From Enterovibrio coralii (GTDB taxonomy: Bacteria > Pseudomonadota > Gammaproteobacteria > Enterobacterales > Vibrionaceae): a stretch of 64,000 nt of DNA. Positions within the stretch are counted from its first letter, which is position 1. Each line of letters begins with the position of its first letter. Location: the NCBI RefSeq assembly GCF_001559595.1, contig NZ_LNTY01000060.1, positions 62,001-126,000 of the forward strand. Direction: 5' to 3'. This document shows, piece by piece, positions 56,163-64,000 of this stretch. The position numbers were made by a program, and so were the translations under genes. The notes beneath the pieces were generated by a model. It saw only the letters and a program-made list of their open reading frames with translations, was not told the DNA's origin and searched no databases.

Positions 56163-57716
56163 ATGACTAAAGACATCCATGATCAACGCATTCTAATTTT
56201 GGATTTCGGTTCTCAATACACTCAACTAGTAGCACGCCGCGTTCGTGAAATCGGTGTGTACTGTGAGCTATGGAGCTGGGATGTAGATGAAGCGGACATT
56301 CGTGAATTCAATCCAGACGGCATCATCCTGTCTGGTGGCCCAGAGAGCGTGACAGAAGCAAACTCTCCACGTGCTCCTCAATATGTATTCGACTCTGGCG
56401 TGCCAGTATTTGGTGTATGTTACGGCATGCAAACCATGGCAGAGCAACTTGGCGGTAAAGTAGCGGGTTCTGACGAGCGCGAATTTGGTTATGCAGCAGT
56501 ACAAGTGACAGGTGATTCTGCTCTGTTTGCTGGTCTTGAAGCAACTCAAGATGTTTGGATGAGCCACGGCGACAAAGTTGTCGAGATCCCATCTGATTTC
56601 GTGAAAATCGCACAGACAGACACCTGTCCTTATGCTGCGATGGCAAACGAAGAGAAGAAATACTACGGCGTGCAGTTCCACCCAGAAGTAACGCACACCA
56701 AAAATGGCCTGAAAATGCTTGAAAACTTCGTACTGAATGTATGTGGTTGTGAGCGTCTATGGACTGCTGAGTCAATTATCGAAGACGCAGTTGCTCGTAT
56801 TAAAGAACAAGTGGGTGATGACGAAGTTATCCTTGGCTTGTCGGGCGGCGTAGATTCATCTGTTGTTGCTATGCTGATCCACCGTGCAATCGGTGACAAG
56901 CTGACGTGTGTATTCGTAGACAACGGTCTGCTTCGTCTGAACGAAGGCGAGCAAGTGATGGAAATGTTCGGCGACAAATTTGGTCTGAACATTGTTCACG
57001 TTAAAGCGGAAGAGCGTTTCCTGTCAGCACTGGAAGGTATTTCTGATCCAGAAGCTAAGCGTAAGAAAATCGGTCACGTATTCGTAGACGTATTCGACGA
57101 AGAATCGAAGAAACTGTCTAACGCGAAGTGGCTGGCGCAAGGCACTATTTACCCAGACGTTATCGAATCTGCTGCGTCTAAGACAGGTAAAGCACACGTT
57201 ATCAAATCTCACCACAACGTAGGTGGCCTGCCAGAAGAAATGGCTATGGGTCTGGTTGAGCCGCTGAAAGAGCTGTTCAAAGACGAAGTGCGTAAGATTG
57301 GTCTGGAACTGGGTCTGCCGTACAACATGCTGTACCGTCATCCATTCCCAGGTCCTGGTCTGGGCGTACGCGTTCTTGGTGAAATCAAGAAAGAGTACTG
57401 TGACCTTCTGCGTCGCGCAGATGCTATCTTCATTGAAGAACTGCATAAAGCGGACCTGTACAACAAAGTATCTCAAGCGTTCACCGTGTTCCTGCCAGTA
57501 CGCTCTGTAGGCGTAATGGGCGACGGCCGTAAGTACGACTGGGTTGTTTCACTGCGTGCAGTAGAAACCATCGACTTCATGACCGCACACTGGGCACACC
57601 TGCCATACGACTTCTTGGGTCGCGTATCAAACCGCATCATCAACGAAGTAAACGGCATCAGCCGTGTGGTTTACGATATCTCTGGTAAACCACCAGCGAC
57701 TATCGAGTGGGAATAA
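56163..57716 (+). CDS. guaA: GMP synthase (glutamine-hydrolysing)
   Basis: The protein has 517 residues. The class I glutamine amidotransferase triad is C86 (GVCYGMQ), H173 and E175 (FHPE). The ATP-pyrophosphatase P-loop is SGGVDSS (227-233), and the C-terminal dimerisation domain ends PPATIEWE. It aminates XMP to GMP. It follows guaB by 180 bases that hold a stem-loop. Confidence 0.98.
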   Translation: MTKDIHDQRILILDFGSQYTQLVARRVREIGVYCELWSWDVDEADIREFNPDGIILSGGPESVTEANSPRAPQYVFDSGVPVFGVCYGMQTMAEQLGGKVAGSDEREFGYAAVQVTGDSALFAGLEATQDVWMSHGDKVVEIPSDFVKIAQTDTCPYAAMANEEKKYYGVQFHPEVTHTKNGLKMLENFVLNVCGCERLWTAESIIEDAVARIKEQVGDDEVILGLSGGVDSSVVAMLIHRAIGDKLTCVFVDNGLLRLNEGEQVMEMFGDKFGLNIVHVKAEERFLSALEGISDPEAKRKKIGHVFVDVFDEESKKLSNAKWLAQGTIYPDVIESAASKTGKAHVIKSHHNVGGLPEEMAMGLVEPLKELFKDEVRKIGLELGLPYNMLYRHPFPGPGLGVRVLGEIKKEYCDLLRRADAIFIEELHKADLYNKVSQAFTVFLPVRSVGVMGDGRKYDWVVSLRAVETIDFMTAHWAHLPYDFLGRVSNRIINEVNGISRVVYDISGKPPATIEWE

Positions 57717-57735
57717 TCCCTAACTGATTGAATTT

Positions 57736-57766
57736 AAAAGGCACGCTTAGCGTGCCTTTTTTCGTT
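57736..57766 (+). terminator. terminator after guaA
   Basis: An 11-base stem aaaaggcacgc/gcgtgcctttt with loop tta is followed by TT. Confidence 0.88.
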
Positions 57767-58085
57767 TCTGCGTCCAATTAACATCCTCTCTCAATAGCGT
57801 GACGCTCTGTCATGTCTTCATCGCAAATACTGTTCGGACACTTGAGGCGTAACAAGAATGTGCTTCATGTTATGTCGGTGAAATAACCATGTTTTATCCA
57901 TGTTTAAATTGTGTGCTCGTTTTGAATTTTTGCGCTGCTGGTAGGGTTTTAATTGTTATTTGTCACTACCAAATAAATTAAATCCGTGTATTTTGTTCTG
58001 CTGAATAATTATTACGTCGTTGTGACTTTTATTCAGAAAACGTCATAAACGATGCAAACACACCTTTTAACCATGGAGCTTTTAT
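57767..58085. other. spacer upstream of the first AbgT gene
   Basis: No gene is visible. The region is AT-rich and must hold the promoter of the transporter gene. I see no clear operator. Confidence 0.4.
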
Positions 58086-59643
58086 ATGAGTAACCATGCT
58101 ATGGATAACGTTCCAGAGGCGTCAAAAAGCGCGATGGATAAGTTTCTCAATGGGATTGAGAGAGCAGGGAACAAAATCCCTGATCCAGCGCTACTGTTCT
58201 TTTACGGTTTATTGATTGTTTGGGTTCTGTCCGCCGTTCTTTCTCAAGTCGACTTCGGCTTGGTTCACCCTGTTACAGGTCAGGCCGTTGAAATCAATAA
58301 CCTTCTTACGGGTACCGCGCTAGCAACTTCCTCGCTAACATGGTAACCACCTTCACTAGCTTCGCACCAATGGGTATCGTTCTGGTTGCAATGCTGGGTG
58401 TAGGTGTTGCAGATGCATCAGGCTTCATCACGACAGGTCTGAAGAAGATGCTGAACGTAACGCCGAAGAAACTGCTGACACCAGCACTGATTCTGGTCGC
58501 TATCGTTTCTCACACTGCGGCTGATGCGGGCTACGTACTGGTTATTCCACTGGGTGGTATCATCTTCCACGCAGCGGGCCGTCACCCTCTGGTAGGTATC
58601 GCGGCTGCGTTCGCGGGTGTATCAGGTGGTTTCTCTGCAAACTTCATCCCTGCGGGTATCGATCCACTGCTGGCGGGCTTCACCCAATCAGCAGCGAACG
58701 TTCTGGATAAAGACTACGTGGTTAACCCACTGGCGAACCTGTACTTCACCGGTCTGTCTTCATTCCTGATCGTAGGTATCGGCTGGTACGTGACTGAGAA
58801 AATCATCGAGCCTCGTTTGAGCAAAATGCCAATCGATGATGATGCAGAAAAAGCACCAGATTTGGGTAGCTTCACAGCAATCGAAAGTAAAGCGTTCAAC
58901 CGCGCAGGTCTGGCAATGCTGGCAGGTATCGCGCTGTTGGTTGTAGCACTGATCCCTGAGTCGTCTGCTCTTCGTTCTCCTGAAGGTGAACTGACTGCAT
59001 TCTCAGCACCGCTGATGAAGTCTATCGTTCCACTGATTTTCATCCTGTTCGTGATTCCAGGTGTGGTATACGGCCGCGTAGCGGGTACGTTTGCAAACCA
59101 AAGCGATATCATCAAAGCGATGAGCACCACCATGTCTACCATGGGTAGCTACTTGGTGATGTCATTCTTCTGTGCGCAGTTCCTGGTTGCATTCAGCCAG
59201 TCGAACATCGGTACTCTGTTGGCACTGGAAGGTGCGGCATTCCTGAAAGCACTGAACATGCCAGTCAGCTGACCATCATCGGTATGATTCTGCTGACAGC
59301 GTGTGTGAACCTGCTAATCGGTTCTGCATCTGCGAAGTGGGCACTGATTGGTCCAATCCTGGTACCAATGCTGATGGCACTGGGTATTTCTCCAGAACTG
59401 TCTCAAGCGGCTTACCGTGTAGGTGACTCTGTTTCTAACATCATTTCACCTCTGATGGTGTTCTTCCCGCTGGTGGTTGTTTACTGTCAACGTTACGTGA
59501 AGAGCACAGGTATCGGTACACTGGCGTCTATGATGATGCCGTACTCGATTGCAATGCTGATTGGCTGGAGCTTGTTCCTGCTGGCGTACTGGGCATTGGG
59601 CATCCCTCTGGGTATCCAAGCACCTTACACTTACGCGCTGTAA
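58086..59643 (+). CDS. AbgT-family transporter 1 (two frame breaks)
   Basis: Reconstructed length is 519 residues. The N-terminus KFLNGIERAGNKIPDPALLFFYG and the blocks FAPMGIVLVAMLGVGVADASG, SHTAADAGYVLVIPLGG and AYRVGDSVSNIISPLM are family signatures. An A is missing at 58325-58326 (GCAAAC became GCAAC), restoring ALANFLANMVTTF. Another base is missing at 59265-59266, restoring NMPVQLTIIGMILL. Pieces otherwise appear at 58086-58346, 58340-59272 and 59284-59643. AbgT proteins move p-aminobenzoyl-glutamate or export p-aminobenzoate and sulfonamides; the direction here is unknown. A second copy follows. Confidence 0.92.
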
Positions 59644-59664
59644 TCTCACCGCGGATTATTCTCG

Positions 59665-59691
59665 AGCCCTGCCATGTGCAGGGCTTTTTTA
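59665..59691 (+). terminator. terminator after AbgT 1
   Basis: The stem agccctgc/gcagggct with loop catgt is followed by TTTTTT. Confidence 0.85.
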
Positions 59692-60038
59692 TACCTCTTG
59701 TCCAGAGAGGTGGATTTTGCGTGCTACATATTCATAACACTATTAAAACGAAATTATATACAACAAAATATCGTCAAAAAAATATTACTAAGTTTTATCA
59801 TCTTCTTTATTTGTAATCACTCGTATATAACGCTGAAAACCCCATCATTTGTGAATGATCCACTAATTTCATATGGCCGACTTGATATTTAATGCTGTTA
59901 GGTGTGATTTTTTGGTGTTTTACACTGGATTGATCATTTGCTAATTTCGAGTCGAAAAATTACGGATACACCCGAAAAGACGCAGGCAGTAACAATCTGT
60001 AGCGATTTCGGAAACACTCATCGAATAGGTGGTACGAA
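59692..60038. other. AT-rich spacer between the two AbgT genes
   Basis: About 350 bases without a supported gene. An open frame at 59674-59892 has no ATG-linked ribosome site or family features. It should hold the promoter of the second transporter gene, so the two copies are probably expressed separately. Confidence 0.4.
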
Positions 60039-61595
60039 ATGAGTCAAGTTTCACAAGGAGCGCCCCAGCAGAGCGGCGCGATTGCGTTCATTGAACGTGT
60101 AGGCAAGAAAATCCCCGATCCCGTTATCATTTTTATGTTCCTTTTTGTGGGCTCTTTGGCTCTAACGGGTCTGATCGGTGGTATGGAATTCCAAACGACA
60201 GGCGCAGATGGTCAGCCTGTTAGTCACACCGTTAAGAGCATGCTGGCAACGGAAAACGTTCGCTGGATGTTCGACAATGCGATTCTGGAAAACTGGCTGA
60301 AATTCGGTCACGGTGTTCTGGGTGTTATCCTGGTTGTTATGCTGGGTGTGGGTATCGCAGAAAACTCAGGTCTTCTGGGTGCAGTGATCAAGCGTGTTGG
60401 TCTGAAGCTGAATGAAAAATGGCTGCCAATGCTGCTGGTTTTCCTGGGTATCATGAGCTCAATCGCGACTGATGCAGGTTACTTGGTACTGGTTCCTCTG
60501 GCGGGAATGCTTTACGCAGGCGTAGGTAAAAACCCACTGATTGGTATGGCAGCAGCATTTGCCGGTGTATCAGCAGGCTTCAGCGCAAACTTGATCCCTG
60601 CAACACCAATCGACGTTATCGTTGGCTTGAACGCACGTGTATTTGCTGAAGCGCAAGGCGTTCCGTTCACCACGGCTGACGGCGTTGAGCTGAACCCAGC
60701 TACCATGCACTACTTCTTCATCGCAGTGTCTACTTTCATGCTGGCCATTCTGGGTGCATGGGTAACCAAGCGTTTCGTTGCGCCACGTCTGGAAAACATG
60801 TCTTACGTGATTCCAGAAGATCTGGAGCAGAAAGACTTTGCAGTAAGCTCTGAAGAGCAAAAAGGTCTGCGTGCAGCAGGTTTGGGTCTGATTGCGTCAC
60901 TGGCTGCGATTGTTGCGCTGGCGATGGGGCCACTGGCACCTTACACCAACGAAGCTGGTCGTACCGTAACGCCTTACATGAATAACGTTATCCTGCTTAT
61001 TGCGATGGTGTTTGCGGTTACCGGTATCTGTTTTGGTTACAGCACTGGCAAGTTCAAGTCACTGCAAGACGTGGTTAATGCCATGGTTAAGCAGATGAAC
61101 ACTTTCGGTTACGTTCTGGTTCTGACTTTCTTCAGCCACAACTTCCTGGCGGTACTGGCTTACTCAGGCTTGGGCGTGTACATCACTTACTTGGGTGCGA
61201 CCTCGTTGTCAGCACTGGGTCTGGAAAACTTCCCAATCCTGCTGATCATCGGCTTTATCATCACCACGGCGATCATCAACCTGTTCGTGGGTGGCTTGAC
61301 GTCGAAGTGGATGCTACTGGGTCCAATCTTCATCCCAATGCTGTACCAAGTGAACCCGAACATGACGCCAGACATCGTATCTGCAGCGTTCCGTGTGGCG
61401 GACTCATCAACCAACATCATCACACCAATGATGACTTACGCGGGTGTTATTCTGGCATTCATGCGTAAGTACAAACCTGAACTGACGTTCGGTGACGTGA
61501 TTGCGATGATGGTACCGTACTCAGTCACGTTCTTGACGGTATGGACGGGTCTGTTGATTGCCTTCTTTACGTTCAACATCCCATTGGGCTTCTAA
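60039..61595 (+). CDS. AbgT-family transporter 2
   Basis: The protein has 518 residues and an intact frame. The same family blocks occur: VGKKIPDPVIIFMFLF, ILVVMLGVGIAENSGLLG, MSSIATDAGYLVLVPLAGML and AFRVADSSTNIITPMMTY. It has roughly a dozen membrane segments. It clearly differs from copy 1 in many positions, so this is an old duplication or two distinct members. The substrate is unknown within p-aminobenzoyl-glutamate or p-aminobenzoate-type compounds. Confidence 0.95.
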   Translation: MSQVSQGAPQQSGAIAFIERVGKKIPDPVIIFMFLFVGSLALTGLIGGMEFQTTGADGQPVSHTVKSMLATENVRWMFDNAILENWLKFGHGVLGVILVVMLGVGIAENSGLLGAVIKRVGLKLNEKWLPMLLVFLGIMSSIATDAGYLVLVPLAGMLYAGVGKNPLIGMAAAFAGVSAGFSANLIPATPIDVIVGLNARVFAEAQGVPFTTADGVELNPATMHYFFIAVSTFMLAILGAWVTKRFVAPRLENMSYVIPEDLEQKDFAVSSEEQKGLRAAGLGLIASLAAIVALAMGPLAPYTNEAGRTVTPYMNNVILLIAMVFAVTGICFGYSTGKFKSLQDVVNAMVKQMNTFGYVLVLTFFSHNFLAVLAYSGLGVYITYLGATSLSALGLENFPILLIIGFIITTAIINLFVGGLTSKWMLLGPIFIPMLYQVNPNMTPDIVSAAFRVADSSTNIITPMMTYAGVILAFMRKYKPELTFGDVIAMMVPYSVTFLTVWTGLLIAFFTFNIPLGF

Positions 61596-61617
61596 TTCCA
61601 GCGAAGATGATGAAATG

Positions 61618-61645
61618 AAAAACCCGGCGTTGCCGGGTTTTTTTG
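61618..61645 (+). terminator. terminator after AbgT 2
   Basis: The stem aaacccggc/gccgggttt with loop gtt is followed by a T-run. Confidence 0.85.
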
Positions 61646-61677
61646 TGCGTGTTTTCCATGAGAAAAGAAGAAAGGTG

Positions 61678-62523
61678 TTACTTCTTCAAGTGCTCTGCAT
61701 GGAAACGAATGTGATCTTCGATAAAGCTAGAGATGAAGTAATAACTGTGATCATAGCCTTCTTGCATGCGAAGCTCTAGCGGGTAGCCAGCGTCTTCAGC
61801 CGCAGCGACCAGATTGTCCGGTTTCAATTGCTCGTGGAGGAATTGGTCGGCATCGCCTTGGTCGACCAGCATAGGAAGGTGTGTATCTGCCGTTTTGATC
61901 AGCGCACAGGCGTCATACTCAAGCCAAGTGCTTCTGTCTTCACCTAGATAATTCGAGAACGCTTTTTCACCCCAAGGTACAACGGCTGGATTCACAATCG
62001 GACTGAAGGCTGACACTGAGCTGTAAGCATCGGTGTTTTTCAGTGCGATGGTCAATGCGCCGTGTCCGCCCATACTGTGCCCTGAAATCGCCTTCACATC
62101 GCTGACAGGGAAGTGGCCTTCAACAATTTGAGGCAACTCTTTCACCACGTAGTCGTACATTTGGTAGTAACGATTCCATGGTGCTTCCGTTGCATTCACA
62201 TAGAAGCCCGCACCGACGCCAAAATCGTACGCGCCGTCTGGGTCATCAGGGATGCTGTCACCACGCGGACTGGTATCCGGTGCCACAATGGCAATACCAA
62301 GTTCTGCTGCAACACGATGCGCCCCCGCTTTTTGCATGAAGTTTTCATCTGTACAGGTCAGTCCCGATAGCCAATAAAGCACAGGCACTTTGTTTGATTC
62401 AGATGCTTGCGGCGGTAAAAAGATCGCAAAACGCATCGGACAGTGAACAGTGCGTGACGTGTGCGTGTACTGTTTATGCCATCCGCCGAAGCTTCGGTTG
62501 CTGCTACTGTTTTCTAGACTCAT
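61678..62523 (-). CDS. fghA: S-formylglutathione hydrolase
   Basis: The protein has 281 residues. The ATG at 62523 follows GGGAG; an upstream in-frame start at 62562 falls in a hairpin. The serine-hydrolase nucleophile S150 is in SGHSMGGHG, the oxyanion stretch is WLSGLTCTDENF, and the His is in EGYDHSYYF (H259). It hydrolyses S-formylglutathione to formate and glutathione, the second step of formaldehyde detoxification. adhC is directly upstream, so the pair forms one operon. Confidence 0.96.
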   Translation of the reverse strand: MSLENSSSNRSFGGWHKQYTHTSRTVHCPMRFAIFLPPQASESNKVPVLYWLSGLTCTDENFMQKAGAHRVAAELGIAIVAPDTSPRGDSIPDDPDGAYDFGVGAGFYVNATEAPWNRYYQMYDYVVKELPQIVEGHFPVSDVKAISGHSMGGHGALTIALKNTDAYSSVSAFSPIVNPAVVPWGEKAFSNYLGEDRSTWLEYDACALIKTADTHLPMLVDQGDADQFLHEQLKPDNLVAAAEDAGYPLELRMQEGYDHSYYFISSFIEDHIRFHAEHLKK

Positions 62524-62536
62524 ATTGGGCTCCCAA

Positions 62537-62560
62537 GCAGGCTTTCCGAGGAAAGCCTGC
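62537..62560 (-). repeat. intercistronic hairpin between adhC and fghA
   Basis: The 10-base stem gcaggctttc/gaaagcctgc with loop cgag lies in the 50-base gap. No T-run follows on the minus strand, so it may protect or process mRNA rather than end it. Confidence 0.6.
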
Positions 62561-62573
62561 ACCGGTTTACGTC

Positions 62574-63703
62574 TTACTTGTCGTAATGAATTACAGAACG
62601 AATACTCTTGCCTTCGTGCATTAGATCAAATGCTTCGTTGATGCCATCAAGACCCATGGTGTGAGTGATGAAGTCATCCAGCGCGAATTCACCCGCCATG
62701 TAGCGCTCAACGATCTCAGGCAGCTCTGAGCGGCCTTTCACACCACCAAACGCTGAACCACGCCATACGCGACCTGTTACCAATTGGAACGGACGTGTTG
62801 AGATTTCTTGGCCTGCACCCGCAACACCGATGATGACAGACTCACCCCAGCCTTTGTGGCAACATTCCAGTGCAGAACGCATCACGTTCACGTTACCGAT
62901 ACACTCGAAGGAGTAATCCACACCGCCGTCTGTCATTTCAACAATGACTTCTTGAATTGGCTTATCGAACTTGCTTGGGTTAATACAATCTGTCGCACCC
63001 AGTTTTTTCGCCAGTTCGAATTTGCTTTCATTGATATCAACACCAATGATGCGGCTTGCGCCTGCCATTGCAGCACCGATGATCGCTGACAGACCGATAC
63101 CGCCCAAACCGAATACCGCAACGGTATCGCCTTTCTGTACTTTCGCGGTGTTTAGTACCGCACCCATACCTGTAGTCACACCACAGCCCAGTAGGCACAC
63201 TTCTTCAAGCGGGCTTCTTTGTTCACTTTTGCCAATGAGATTTCAGGCAGTACAGTGTACTCAGAGAAGGTTGAGCAGCCCATGTAGTGGTAAATTGGCT
63301 GACCGTCTTTAAAGAAGCGGGTGGTGCCGTCTGGCATCAGGCCTTTACCTTGGGTTTCACGGATTTTCTGACAAAGGTTCGTTTTACCAGACTTACAGAA
63401 TTTACATTCGCCACACTCAGGTGTGTAAAGCGGGATAACGTGGTCGCCCACTTGAACACTGGTGACGCCTTCGCCCACTTGTTCAACAATACCGCCACCT
63501 TCGTGGCCAAGGATCGCAGGGAAGATACCTTCAGGATCATCACCAGACAGCGTGAACGCATCGGTGTGACACACACCTGTTGCAATGATTCGTACCAGCA
63601 CTTCGCCAGCTTTTGGCAACATCACGTCAACTTCTTCGATGCTTAGTGGCTTACCTGCTTCCCAAGCAATCGCTGCACGAGATTTAATAAATTGTTCCGC
63701 CAT
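62574..63703 (-). CDS. adhC: S-(hydroxymethyl)glutathione dehydrogenase, class III alcohol dehydrogenase (one frame break)
   Basis: Reconstructed length is 376 residues. Catalytic zinc ligands C45 (GVCHTD) and H67 (GHEGGG) and structural zinc cysteines C97, C100, C103 and C111 are present, with the NAD-binding GLGGIG. One base of a four-base run is missing at 63211-63213 (GCCCCGC became GCCCGC on the coding strand); correction gives NKEAPLEEVCLLGCGVTTG. Pieces otherwise appear at 62574-63200 and 63176-63703. It oxidises the glutathione adduct of formaldehyde, feeding fghA. Confidence 0.96.
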
Positions 63704-63888
63704 TGGGGTTATCCTCTATCGCGTTGGGTCAGTCCCTTTAAAAACTAACCGTAGGAGAAATCGCAAAGCCCAGTGTGTCCAATTGTGTGACAACACTGAA
63801 TTGCTTTGCTCTATGGGTCGTAGTTTATTTGTTTCCTTTAAAGTGATAATCCATAATCCTAGCAATTGACTTTTACTGGTGTGTAATA

Positions 63889-64000
63889 ATGACGAGTTGG
63901 CAAGGCATTTCTGAGTTTCTGGCCGTGGTAGAAACGGCCAGCTTTACAAAAGCGGCACAGCGTTTAGGAACGTCGACCGCACATGTCAGCAGACAAATCG
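63889..64000 (+). CDS. LysR-family regulator, truncated by the window edge
   Basis: The first 37 codons are visible. They read MTSWQGISEFLAVVETASFT followed by KAAQRLGTSTAHVSRQI, the winged helix-turn-helix of LysR-type regulators. It is divergent from adhC with 185 bases between them and is therefore a likely regulator of adhC-fghA. The effector domain lies beyond the window. Confidence 0.88.
   Translation, partial: MTSWQGISEFLAVVETASFTKAAQRLGTSTAHVSRQI

Noticed and set aside
1..64000. CRISPR arrays, tRNA or rRNA genes, insertion sequences
   Set aside because: I saw no regularly spaced repeats, no tRNA-like folds apart from the tmRNA ends, and no transposase genes.

Overview
The window looks like a chromosomal segment of a marine gammaproteobacterium of the family Vibrionaceae. 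The Grimontia/Enterovibrio/Photobacterium side of the family is my guess; genus cannot be fixed from sequence alone. The reasons are the gene order iscRSUA-hscBA-fdx-iscX-pepB-ndk-rlmN-pilW-rodZ-ispG-hisS-yfgM-bamB-der-yfgJ-xseA-guaBA, the queA-tgt-yajC-secDF cluster, a tmRNA with tag ANDENYALAA, and several serine proteases ending in a GlyGly-CTERM tail.

Region 1 (about 37-13276) is a 13.2-kb mobile element inserted in the 3' end of the tmRNA gene ssrA. It is bounded by a 17-base direct repeat (37-53 and 13260-13276). It carries a P4-type tyrosine integrase, an AlpA-like regulator, a small unknown protein and a primase-like/RepA-helicase protein. This core resembles phage-satellite islands (P4/PICI type). 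Its cargo is a type I restriction-modification operon (hsdM-hsdS-hsdR plus a PD-(D/E)XK nuclease-like gene) and a GNAT acetyltransferase. I see no packaging or capsid genes. An iteron-like CGGAT cluster lies downstream of the helicase gene.

Region 2 (13262-28000) holds ssrA and smpB facing ratA-rnfH, then ppk2, cutC, a cold-shock gene, the divergent peroxiredoxin/oxyR pair, the glyoxylate genes aceBA, acpH, a two-CBS-domain protein, and three tandem secreted serine proteases. Region 3 (28000-41100) holds queA-tgt-yajC-secD-secF, suhB, trmJ and the Isc iron-sulfur operon, with two IscR-type operator sites ahead of iscR. Region 4 (41100-57770) holds pepB, ndk, rlmN-pilW-rodZ-ispG-hisS-yfgM-bamB-der, a GATC-rich spacer, yfgJ, xseA and guaBA behind two PurR-like boxes. 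Region 5 (57770-64000) holds two AbgT-family transporters and the glutathione-dependent formaldehyde detoxification pair adhC-fghA, with a divergent LysR gene cut by the window edge.

A property of the whole window matters for any reader: at least 18 single-base deletions break 15 genes, including essential ones (guaB, ispG twice, fdx, secF). Nearly all shorten a run of 2-4 identical bases and none is an insertion. I read these as sequence errors rather than real pseudogenes. For each affected gene I give the full extent as one CDS and state where the frame breaks.
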